A stretch of DNA of 13,340 bases from Deltaproteobacteria bacterium (GTDB taxonomy: Bacteria > Desulfobacterota > BSN033 > UBA1163), in assembly GCA_016875155.1 (NCBI GenBank), contig VGSD01000022.1, positions 1 through 13,340 of the forward strand, read 5' to 3'. The notes under the pieces are model-generated. The model searched no databases, had not been told where the DNA came from, and saw only the letters and a program-made list of their open reading frames with translations. The first letter of the stretch is position 1. Each line of letters starts with the position of its first letter. This document shows, in pieces, positions 1 through 6,232 of the stretch. The position numbers and the translations under genes were made by a program.

Positions 1-81
1 TCCTCCTCTGTTGGACTGCATTGTATCATATTGATATGGAGACAGATAGAGTTTTTTCATTCGTTATGCTAAAAATTCTTA

Positions 82-127
82 CCCCTCACCCTCCCCATTG
101 TGACACAGTCTCTCCAGGGGGAGGGGA
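82..127. repeat. GC-rich palindromic repeat (CCCTCACC type)
   Basis: The stretch has a C-rich left half starting CCCCTCACCCTCCCC and a G-rich right half ending GGGGGAGGGGA. CTCCCC at 91-96 can pair with GGGGAG at 118-123. It lies just downstream of the histidine phosphatase gene on the minus strand. The same composition and layout recur near 1092-1165, 7100-7221 and 9001-9048, so it belongs to a dispersed family. It could also act as a 3' stem-loop, but no T-run follows it. Confidence 0.55.
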
Positions 128-145
128 ATATAAATTTCTTTATGC

Positions 146-781
146 CTATAAAATGATCTCTTTGCCTACGAGAAGAAGCCCTTCTCTGGCGACTCCATTA
201 AGATAGTGAAAGATTTTAATCTCTCCGTTTCGCTCGATCAAGTAGAGGCAGTCATTGGTCTGTTCGATCTTTAAGGTTTTTTCCAGGGGGAGTTCCAGAA
301 ACATTCCAATGAGCAACCGGTTGACCACTCGATGCCCCACAATCAGAATCTCCTCGCCTTCGTGTTGATGTAAGATCCTCTCCGTAAAAGGCTTTAAGCG
401 ATTGGCCACGTCTGCATAATTCTCTGCTCCTGGAATTCGATAGGAAAAGCGATCGTCCTTGAAACGGTTCCATTCCTTCTTCAGTTCCTCATCAAATTGG
501 AAGAGGTTCCTCCCCTCAAGTATCCCGAAACCGATCTCTTTGAGTTCGGTCTGTTGGAGAATGGGAAGGCTGAGATGTTGGGCAATAGGCTGGGCAGTGA
601 GATAGGCCCTCTGGAGAGGACTGCTATAGACAGCTTTGAGAGGCTGGGTTTTGAGATGTTCGAGCAGAGCCAGACTCTGGGAATATCCAAGGGGACTCAG
701 TTCCGGATCGCTCCAGCCCTGAATCTTTCCGATGGCATTCCATGTCGTCTCCCCATGCCTTGCAATATAGATTTTAGTCAA
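146..781 (-). CDS. Histidine phosphatase (phosphoglycerate mutase-like) family protein
   Basis: This is a 211-residue soluble phosphatase of the branch-2-histidine superfamily. The phosphohistidine motif RHGE is at residues 8-11 (catalytic His9). The second part of the phosphate pocket, SSPLQR, is at 53-58, the acidic residue of the KEIGFG segment is Glu82, and the second catalytic histidine is in VGHR (His150). Family members include alpha-ribazole phosphatase (CobC), phosphoglycerate mutase and broad sugar-phosphate phosphatases. The substrate cannot be decided here, and no cobalamin genes are nearby. The start is TTG at 781: the RHGE motif must lie near the N-terminus, no in-frame ATG fits, and GGGAG lies about 10 bases upstream. 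The gene stands alone, separated from recQ by about 440 bases of repeats. Family call is firm, exact function open. Confidence 0.9.
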   Translation of the reverse strand: MTKIYIARHGETTWNAIGKIQGWSDPELSPLGYSQSLALLEHLKTQPLKAVYSSPLQRAYLTAQPIAQHLSLPILQQTELKEIGFGILEGRNLFQFDEELKKEWNRFKDDRFSYRIPGAENYADVANRLKPFTERILHQHEGEEILIVGHRVVNRLLIGMFLELPLEKTLKIEQTNDCLYLIERNGEIKIFHYLNGVAREGLLLVGKEIIL

Positions 782-931
782 ATTTAAAAGACTCCCTTCT
801 CATTCTCAGAACAATTATAGTCTAAATTTTTTCTTTCATCATCCGCAAGAGTGAATGAAGTACCTTGCAGCAGAGCTACGGGGTATCCAATTCCTAAAAA
901 ACTCTCCTCCCCCTTGGAGGGTGTGTCGTAA

Positions 932-1024
932 TGTCATTGCAAGGGAGTGAAACGACCGGCCCAATCTCACAAAGTCTTGAAAACAAAGAGATTACCATAC
1001 CCCCTTTGGTTGCTCGCAATGACA
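932..1024. repeat. Dispersed palindrome with 37-base arms (TGTCATTGC...GCAATGACA)
   Basis: The left arm, 932-968, begins TGTCATTGC and ends AATCTC. The right arm, 988-1024, is its imperfect reverse complement, beginning GAGATT and ending GCAATGACA. The outer 9 and inner 6 bases of the arms match exactly, and the centre of each arm has diverged. The loop is 19 bases. Palindromes starting TGTCATTGCGAGG are known as abundant intergenic repeats in several bacterial phyla, and I take this to be a member. Confidence 0.75.
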
Positions 1025-1091
1025 AAAAGGGGATTAAGACATAGCCTCTTGAGGAGGAAGGTGAAGGTGGGAGTGGATAGGTTGCTTTCCT

Positions 1092-1165
1092 CCTCACTTC
1101 GGTTTCGAGTCGAAGTGACCCCACCCTCTTGCCTCTGGGGAGAGGGATAGGGTGAGGGGCCGTTC
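1092..1165. repeat. GC-rich repeat sharing a conserved core with 7133-7153
   Basis: Bases 1092-1112 are the reverse complement of 7133-7153 with a single mismatch in 21 positions. The shared core reads CGACTCGAAACCGA on the other strand. It is followed by CCCCACCCT and GGGGAGAGGGATAGGGTG, which pair as a loose stem-loop of the CCCTCACC type. It lies downstream of the recQ stop codon and could serve as a 3' structure for recQ mRNA. Confidence 0.65.
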
Positions 1166-1224
1166 CTTTGAATGCAATAAGATTCAATGCGTTTGTATTT
1201 GTGTTTTGACAGCATGGATCTTTT

Positions 1225-3672
1225 TTATCTCTTTATATTCCCACTTATCGCTTTCTGAATGTATTGCCCCAAGACCAGACGGATTTCATCATAAGTGACA
1301 TCCTGTGGAAGCAGGGCCCTGATCGGAGCTAATCGTTCGCTTCCGGCACGGACAATCGCTTCTTCAATGAGACCGATTCGTTCTCTTGAAAGAATCCGGT
1401 GAAGGTCGATTGACCGGCCTTCGCCAATAAGCTGCACAAGATGTTCGGAAATCGTCGATGTGGTAAGGCCCCGCTTTTGGGCGATCTCTTTGGGAGTCCC
1501 ACCTTTCTCCCATAGCATCCATGTGATCTCAACCGTGCTTCCCCTTGTGGTTTTTTTCGCGACATGCTGAACTGCCGCAGATCCATCAGACTCATATAGG
1601 GGTTTTGCTTCGGGATGGTCTTTCAAATAGGCTCTCACCACTTCAAGTGTCTGGTTTCCATAAGCCGACACCTTATATTCCCCGCAGCCTTTGATGCTCA
1701 GTAATTCAGCGGTAGTTCGGGGCAGTCGCTGGCTGATGGCTTTAAGCACTCGATCATGGAAAATGACGAAAGCAGGAAGATTCGATGCCTGGGCAAGCTT
1801 GAAGCGCATCTCCTTCAGGGCATCAAACAAATCTTCATGAAAGGGCATGTCCAATTCTTCAGAAAGTTTCTCCGGAAACTTCCTAAAAGGTTTTTCTTTA
1901 ACCATCCTCTCTTTTCTGATATGGGTCCTGAATGGATGAGTTTCACTTTCGCCGAGACAGGTTGAGCAGTTCTCACAGCTTTTCTTTACGATCCGCTCGC
2001 CGAAGTATTCGAGAATGAACCGTCTCAAGCACTCGTCAGTATAGGCGTAATCGACCATCTTCTTCAGTTTCTTACGTTCAAAAAGGCTCCGGCGTTCAAT
2101 CTCCTGAAAACTAATATTCAGTTCGGACACAGGAACACGCGATAGTACTTTCAGCCCCCGGCCTCTAAACGGCGGGCGATATTCTAATGTCCCTGCCTGA
2201 TGGAACAGAGAGAAATTCCGCCTCAACTGCTCCTGAGAAAGATTCAGATGCTCGGCCATCATATCCAGGTCAACCAGAAGGGTTCTGTCTTTCGATCCAT
2301 TCAAGATATCCAGGCAATAATTGACAATCTCCTTCTGAGATTCGCTCTTTCCTTCAACCTGTCGCTGAAGGTCTCCTGGCTCAGCGCGCAGTGTCACCCT
2401 GGCCTGATGCTCCCCTTCTGATCCACGTTCAATGTATCCTGCCTTTTCCAGAATTTTCAGACACGAAGAAACAGCCATCTCATTCGATTTCTTATAACTG
2501 AGGCGCGCGGCCAGAGCCTTCTGGGTCATCTCAATTTCATCCGTTCCAATATCGCATATCACCTCGTACACCTGTTCGATCATATCTTGTGGCGGATAAC
2601 TTCCTTCAATAAAAAATTCCTGCGTGAACGTATCGGCGTAATTGAAAAGAAGAAGACAGGTCGCAGGCTTTCCGTCACGCCCTGCACGGCCGACCTCCTG
2701 GTAATAGGCTTCGAGCGAGCCGGGGATGTCGTAATGGATGACAAAACGGAGGTCCGCCTTATCAATGCCCATGCCAAAGGCGTTTGTCGCTACCACCATT
2801 GGCAGGATTCCTTCCATAAAACGGTCCTGAACAGACTTTCGGGCCTCGATCTCCATACCCGCATGATAACCCCCTACTTTGTAGCCCTTCAATATCAATG
2901 CCTGGGTTACTGCATCTACATTCTTACGGGTAGCCGCATAGATGATGCCCCTCTGTCCTCCCTTTCTGAGCAGGGCTAAAATGGCATCGATCTTATCCTC
3001 TTCGCCCGCCACTTCCTTAATCTGAAAACGGAGATTGGGACGGTCAAACCCCGCCACGAAGGTGATTGGCTGTCGAAGGCCCAACTGGGTAATGATATCA
3101 CGACGGACATCAGGAGTGGCTGTGGCTGTCAGGGCAGCAACAGGCGGATGGCCAAGTTTTTCAGCCACTCCTTTAAGACGAAGGTAGTCAGGACGAAAAT
3201 CATGTCCCCATTCGGAGACGCAATGCGCCTCATCAACGGCAAAGAGCGAAACTCGACACGATTGAATCCCTTCCATGAATCCGGAATTCCGGAACCGCTC
3301 TGGGGCAATATAAACCAGTTTATATCTGCCCTGCTGAATCTCCCTCAATCTCTGCCACTGTTCGGAAGGGGTTAATGTGCTGTTGATGAACGTTGCAGGA
3401 ATTTGATTCTCAACCAGTCCATCCACCTGATCTTTCATCAAAGCGATCAGGGGGGAAATGACCAGCGTCACCCCATCCAGGAGCAGCGCCGGCAACTGGT
3501 AACAGAGCGATTTGCCGCTTCCCGTGGGCATGATCACAACCGCATCACGCTTTTTCAGGAGGGTATCGATGATCTCCTCCTGCCACTTTCGAAACTCGGA
3601 GAAATGGAATTTCTCGCTAAGAATCCGAAAACGTTCATCCTTGGGCGGAGGATTTAAAGAAGGAGATGACAT
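1225..3672 (-). CDS. recQ: ATP-dependent DNA helicase RecQ with C-terminal HRDC and helix-turn-helix regions
   Basis: This is an 815-residue superfamily 2 3'-5' DNA helicase acting in recombinational repair and replication-fork processing. The Walker A motif MPTGSGKS is at residues 48-55, the DEAH box (VDEAHCVSEWGHDFRPDY) near 147-163, and motif VI (QEVGRAGRDG) at 325-334. A winged-helix-like segment at about 360-520 lies between the helicase core and the zinc motif (Cys548 with CENCSTC at 566-572). An HRDC domain follows at about 612-686, then a helix-turn-helix segment at about 710-805 resembling the HTH_40 region of longer RecQ proteins. E. coli RecQ is about 610 residues with the zinc motif directly after the core, so this is a long architectural variant. 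The ATG at 3672 has no clear Shine-Dalgarno sequence but is preceded by a good promoter (3731-3759). It is divergent from the DUF4160 gene. Confidence 0.95.
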   Translation of the reverse strand: MSSPSLNPPPKDERFRILSEKFHFSEFRKWQEEIIDTLLKKRDAVVIMPTGSGKSLCYQLPALLLDGVTLVISPLIALMKDQVDGLVENQIPATFINSTLTPSEQWQRLREIQQGRYKLVYIAPERFRNSGFMEGIQSCRVSLFAVDEAHCVSEWGHDFRPDYLRLKGVAEKLGHPPVAALTATATPDVRRDIITQLGLRQPITFVAGFDRPNLRFQIKEVAGEEDKIDAILALLRKGGQRGIIYAATRKNVDAVTQALILKGYKVGGYHAGMEIEARKSVQDRFMEGILPMVVATNAFGMGIDKADLRFVIHYDIPGSLEAYYQEVGRAGRDGKPATCLLLFNYADTFTQEFFIEGSYPPQDMIEQVYEVICDIGTDEIEMTQKALAARLSYKKSNEMAVSSCLKILEKAGYIERGSEGEHQARVTLRAEPGDLQRQVEGKSESQKEIVNYCLDILNGSKDRTLLVDLDMMAEHLNLSQEQLRRNFSLFHQAGTLEYRPPFRGRGLKVLSRVPVSELNISFQEIERRSLFERKKLKKMVDYAYTDECLRRFILEYFGERIVKKSCENCSTCLGESETHPFRTHIRKERMVKEKPFRKFPEKLSEELDMPFHEDLFDALKEMRFKLAQASNLPAFVIFHDRVLKAISQRLPRTTAELLSIKGCGEYKVSAYGNQTLEVVRAYLKDHPEAKPLYESDGSAAVQHVAKKTTRGSTVEITWMLWEKGGTPKEIAQKRGLTTSTISEHLVQLIGEGRSIDLHRILSRERIGLIEEAIVRAGSERLAPIRALLPQDVTYDEIRLVLGQYIQKAISGNIKR

Positions 3673-3730
3673 GGTTGGTTATTTTAACCGTCTATAAATC
3701 AGAAGACTTAGTCCTTTCAGAGTTTATAGG

Positions 3731-3759
3731 ATTCTAATGAATTAATACACACCAGTCAA
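3731..3759 (-). promoter_or_regulatory. Predicted sigma70-type promoter of recQ
   Basis: On the minus strand there is a -35 box TTGACT (3759-3754), a 17-base spacer, and a -10 box TAGAAT (3736-3731). Matches to consensus are 5 of 6 in both boxes. Transcription would begin near 3724 and leave a leader of about 50 bases before the recQ ATG. Confidence 0.6.
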
Positions 3760-3836
3760 TGTAAAGGTTCCCCTAATTTTCTATGACAATTTTCACTAAG
3801 ATTGACAGGGGATTCTAAAAATAGTAGATTTACATT
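3758..3836. repeat. Inverted repeat AATGTAAA/TTTACATT spanning the divergent promoters
   Basis: AATGTAAA at 3758-3765 is exactly matched by TTTACATT at 3829-3836. One arm abuts the recQ -35 box and the other overlaps the DUF4160 -10 region. The spacing between arms is 63 bases. This could be an operator pair, but eight-base arms in AT-rich DNA may also arise by chance. Confidence 0.3.
3802..3830 (+). promoter_or_regulatory. Predicted sigma70-type promoter of the DUF4160-DUF2442 cassette
   Basis: A perfect -35 box TTGACA (3802-3807), a 17-base spacer and a -10 box TAGATT (3825-3830, 4 of 6 matches) precede the first plus-strand gene. The start of transcription would fall near 3837, about 50 bases before the ATG at 3886. 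Confidence 0.6.
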
Positions 3837-3873
3837 AGAAATAATAGGCCGATGAATGATCTGTGGCCATCAC

Positions 3874-3880
3874 AAAGGGG
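3874..3880 (+). promoter_or_regulatory. Ribosome binding site fixing the DUF4160 start
   Basis: AAAGGGG lies five bases before the ATG at 3886. The longer in-frame start at 3856 has no such site, and its extra ten residues do not look like the family N-terminus. Confidence 0.6.
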
Positions 3881-3885
3881 ATACT

Positions 3886-4152
3886 ATGCCTACTATTTCA
3901 ATGTTTTTCGGGATCATTATTAGAATGTATTTTGCACCGGGGGAACATCCGCCTCCCCATTTCCATGCCTATTACAACGAGTACAAGGCAACCGTGGATA
4001 TTCGTACCTGTGAGTTAATCGAAGGAAATCTCCCAAGCAGACAAACCAAACTTGTGCTGGCATGGGCTGAACTTCATAAGGAAGAGCTGATGGCCGACTG
4101 GCGATTGGTGACGAGTGGAGAAGAGCCGTTCAAAATTGAACCTCTTAAATAA
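3886..4152 (+). CDS. DUF4160 family protein, first gene of a two-gene cassette
   Basis: This is a small soluble protein of 88 residues beginning MPTISMFFGIIIRMYF. The hallmarks of the DUF4160 family are all visible: the N-terminal MPTIS segment, the RMYF strand, the His/Pro-rich stretch HPPPHFHAYY, the LPSRQTKLV helix and the closing KIEPLK. Function is unproven. From memory of bacterial genomes, DUF4160 and DUF2442 genes occur together very often in layouts like toxin-antitoxin pairs. The clustered conserved histidines could bind metal or RNA, which is speculation. The gene has its own promoter and ribosome binding site, and its stop codon overlaps the Shine-Dalgarno sequence of the next gene. 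It is one of only two plus-strand genes in the window, which suggests an acquired cassette. Confidence 0.85.
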   Translation: MPTISMFFGIIIRMYFAPGEHPPPHFHAYYNEYKATVDIRTCELIEGNLPSRQTKLVLAWAELHKEELMADWRLVTSGEEPFKIEPLK

Positions 4153-4157
4153 GGAGA
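4151..4157 (+). promoter_or_regulatory. Ribosome binding site of the DUF2442 gene, overlapping the upstream stop
   Basis: AAGGAGA begins inside the TAA stop codon of the DUF4160 gene and lies six bases before the ATG at 4164. This arrangement favours coupled translation of the two genes. Confidence 0.6.
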
Positions 4158-4163
4158 GTTGCC

Positions 4164-4409
4164 ATGTATCCTTCTGTAAAAGAAGTCTCTCCCCGCGATG
4201 ATTACACTCTTTCCCTAGTCTTTGAAAACGGCGAAAAGGGTGTACTCGACATGAAACCAATTCTTGAATTTGGCGTATTCCAGCGTCTCAAGGACTTGGA
4301 CACCTTCAAGCGTGTTTGCGTAGCCTTTGACACAATTGAGTGGGCTTGCGGGGTCGATCTCGATCCTGAGTACATATACGCCAAATGCAAAGAGCGAATC
4401 AAGGCCTAA
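4164..4409 (+). CDS. DUF2442 family protein, second gene of the cassette
   Basis: This is a compact protein of 81 residues. It shows the DUF2442 layout: a short N-terminal strand (YPSVKEVSPRDDYTLSLVFENG), the GEKGVLDMKPIL core at about 23-34, a helical FQRLKDLDTFKRVCV segment, and a typical C-terminal segment WACGVDLDPEYIY. Some DUF2442 proteins carry an additional C-terminal helix-turn-helix domain; this one is the short form without it. It starts 11 bases after the DUF4160 stop and is certainly co-transcribed with it. In a toxin-antitoxin reading it would be the partner of DUF4160, but which would be toxin cannot be told from sequence. Family assignment is good, function unknown. Confidence 0.85.
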   Translation: MYPSVKEVSPRDDYTLSLVFENGEKGVLDMKPILEFGVFQRLKDLDTFKRVCVAFDTIEWACGVDLDPEYIYAKCKERIKA

Positions 4410-4536
4410 CCTGTACCTCAGAAAATGATCGGAATGCTCCCCCCCTTAAACTAAGGTCATATCCCATCTCCTCTTTTCAAATAAAATCATCACCCATAAT
4501 GTAGGCTAATTCTCCGCCTATATATCGGTAAAGGAG

Positions 4537-4809
4537 TTATAGAGGACACGCTATACTGAATTTCTCCAAACAAACCGAGGATAGCTTACTACGAAACATT
4601 CGCTTCCCTGTTTTGAGAAAATGATGTATATTACATTTGGAATCCCCCAATTTATAAAGTTGTAAAAATAGGATAATTGCTTTTAATGACTGTATACACT
4701 TCGTCAGACACGGAGGCCGTATTTGATGATTACATCGAACTTCACTAAATGTGATGTCCCGTATTTTCTGATAAATACTCTCAAAGGGGCAATGACAAGG
4801 TTTTCCCAT
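4537..4809 (-). pseudogene. Possible decayed transposase C-terminal fragment
   Basis: This is an open frame of 90 codons with no good ribosome binding site. Its residues YQKIRDITFSE, followed further on by a segment ending in LKAIILFLQLYKL and then HHFLKTGKRMF, recall the C-terminal pattern of ISAs1/H-repeat type transposases (VRDVTFGED, then a run such as LRNLAIGLLRLAG, then LRHFAAHPERA). The acidic ED pair of that pattern is not preserved and the cysteine content is high. No terminal inverted repeats were found. This is a by-eye resemblance only, and the frame may equally be random. Confidence 0.2.
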
Positions 4810-4860
4810 TCATGGTGCCTGTTTTTAATGCAACAACGGGGTTAAAAGAAAAGGAGAACT

Positions 4861-4890
4861 GGCTATTTTGTAGTTGACCACAAAATAACC
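4861..4890 (-). terminator. Stem-loop downstream of hemL
   Basis: GGCTATTTTGT (4861-4871) pairs with ACAAAATAACC (4880-4890), with one mismatch in 11 and an 8-base loop. It begins about 40 bases past the hemL stop on the minus strand. No T-run follows it in that direction, so it would be a weak or factor-dependent terminator or an mRNA-stabilising structure. Confidence 0.3.
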
Positions 4891-4928
4891 AGGCTGATAA
4901 GGTAGGGGAAACGTCAGGCGGTGAAAAA

Positions 4929-6212
4929 TCAAACCTTTTTAAAGGCGGCGTCGCAGGCTTCGATGGTTCGATCCAGGTCTTTCTGAGTATGGGCCATAGA
5001 GATAAACCATGCTTCAAATTGAGAAGGGGGAAGATAAATCCCCTGTTCCAACATTTCGATAAAGAACTGGGCAAACCGTTTAGTGTTGCTCGTCTTCGCT
5101 GTGGCATAATCACTCACGGGACCTTCCGTGAAGAAGACGGTTAACAATCCGGTCGCATGATTGACAGTGACGGGAACTCCTCGCTCTTCAGCGCTTTCGT
5201 TTATATTCTCCACGAGGTAGGCTGTCTTCTTTTCCAAATCCTTATAAACTTTCTTCGTCTTCAGAATCCCCAGAGTCGCAAGACCAGCGGTCATGGCCAT
5301 AGGGTTTCCGGAGAGCGTTCCTGCCTGATAGATGCCTCCCAGGGGGGCAACCTTTTCCATAATGTTTTCTTTCCCGCCATAAGCGCCCACCGGAAGACCT
5401 CCCCCGATAATCTTTCCCAGGCAGGTCAGGTCAGCTTTGATTCCGAAAATCTCCTGAGCACCTCCATAGGCAACCCGGAATCCTGAAATCACTTCATCGA
5501 AGAGAAGAAGAATCCCATGCTCATCGCAAATCTTTCTCAATCCCTCCAGAAATCCTCTCGCAGGGGGGACCGCCCCCATATTGCCGGCAATGGGCTCTAC
5601 GATAATACAGGCGATCTGTCCCGGATATTGATTGACCAGAGCTTTAACTCTATCTAAGTCGTTATACGGGGCGGTCAGGGTATGTTTTGCCACATCCTCC
5701 GGAACCCCAAGGCTATCCGGAACCCCAAATGTGATTGCCCCAGACCCTGCTTTCACCAGCAGGCTATCTCCATGGCCATGGTAACATCCCTCGAATTTTA
5801 GAATTTTGTTTCTCCCAGTATATCCTCTTGCTACCCGAATGGCGCTCATCACCGCCTCTGTTCCGGAACTAACCATCCTCACCAGCTCCATTGAGGGGAA
5901 TGCCTTTCTGACCTCGTTGGCCAAATCAACCTCTAGGGGCGTAGGAGCACCAAAACTCGTCCCTTTGGGAGCGGTCTTTTTCAGGGCGGATACGATCTTT
6001 GGATGGGCATGGCCCATGATCATCGGGCCCCACGACCCCACGTAATCAATATATTCATTTCCATCAATATCCCAGAGCTTCGATCCCCTGGCCTTCTCGA
6101 TAAAAATGGGAGGGATGCCGATCGCCTTGAAAGCCCTGACCGGACTGTTTACTCCTCCTGGAATTAACCCGAGTGCCCTGCGATATAGTGCTATTGATCT
6201 CTTTCTGTTCAT
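4929..6212 (-). CDS. hemL: Glutamate-1-semialdehyde 2,1-aminomutase
   Basis: This PLP-dependent class III aminotransferase fold enzyme of 427 residues converts glutamate-1-semialdehyde to 5-aminolevulinate, the C5 route into haem, sirohaem and cobalamin. Visible motifs are GGVNSPVRAF at 19-28, SSGTEA at 115-120, YHGHGD at 144-149, the cofactor-binding FDEVISGFR at 238-246, and the Schiff-base lysine in LGKIIGGGLPVGAYGG (Lys267). Length and ends match the family. The start at 6212 has an AGGAGA ribosome binding site. The open frame extends 61 codons further upstream, but that part overlaps the preceding gene in another frame and gives an unrelated Arg/Asp-rich peptide. It follows the FAH-family gene by 20 bases and is surely in the same transcript. 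No other tetrapyrrole gene is in the window. Confidence 0.96.
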   Translation of the reverse strand: MNRKRSIALYRRALGLIPGGVNSPVRAFKAIGIPPIFIEKARGSKLWDIDGNEYIDYVGSWGPMIMGHAHPKIVSALKKTAPKGTSFGAPTPLEVDLANEVRKAFPSMELVRMVSSGTEAVMSAIRVARGYTGRNKILKFEGCYHGHGDSLLVKAGSGAITFGVPDSLGVPEDVAKHTLTAPYNDLDRVKALVNQYPGQIACIIVEPIAGNMGAVPPARGFLEGLRKICDEHGILLLFDEVISGFRVAYGGAQEIFGIKADLTCLGKIIGGGLPVGAYGGKENIMEKVAPLGGIYQAGTLSGNPMAMTAGLATLGILKTKKVYKDLEKKTAYLVENINESAEERGVPVTVNHATGLLTVFFTEGPVSDYATAKTSNTKRFAQFFIEMLEQGIYLPPSQFEAWFISMAHTQKDLDRTIEACDAAFKKV

Positions 6213-6218
6213 TTTAGA

Positions 6219-6224
6219 TCTCCT
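6219..6224 (-). promoter_or_regulatory. Ribosome binding site fixing the hemL start
   Basis: The minus strand reads AGGAGA six bases before the ATG at 6212. This supports the 427-residue start over the 61-codon longer open frame. Confidence 0.65.
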
Positions 6225-6232
6225 GATTTTTA

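Larger units (their letters stand above)
782..1224. other. Gene-free, repeat-filled gap between recQ and the phosphatase gene
   Basis: No credible gene is present. The short open frames here translate into low-complexity Pro/Ser/Arg peptides typical of read-through repeats. The gap holds a 37-base-arm palindrome (932-1024), a CCCTCACC-type repeat with a motif shared with 7133-7153 (1092-1165), and a short AT-rich stretch next to the phosphatase start (782-860). That last stretch should hold the phosphatase promoter, but I could not pick a convincing -35/-10 pair. Confidence 0.7.
4410..4928. other. Gene-poor gap between the DUF2442 gene and hemL
   Basis: About 520 AT-rich bases lie between two convergent genes (plus-strand cassette and minus-strand hemL). 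I see no intact gene. The only notable contents are a small hairpin CCTTA/TAAGG near 4444-4456, a minus-strand open frame that may be a decayed transposase end (4537-4809), and a stem-loop at 4861-4890. No convincing T-tailed terminator was found for either side. Confidence 0.6.

Noticed and set aside
1..60. Minus-strand open frame starting at the ATG at 60 and running out of the window (MKKLYLSPYQYDT...)
   Set aside because: It is open for all 20 visible codons and begins with Lys-Lys, but there is no ribosome binding site, no recognisable motif and too little sequence to support a gene.
894..1215. Open frames on both strands rich in Pro, Ser and Arg
   Set aside because: They are read-through translations of the palindromic and GC-rich repeats, with no start signals.
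4444..4456. Hairpin CCTTA/TAAGG as terminator of the DUF2442 gene
   Set aside because: The stem is only five pairs with a three-base loop and no T-run follows.
4781..5113. 110-codon minus-strand frame over the 3' end of hemL
   Set aside because: It is an out-of-frame shadow of conserved hemL codons.
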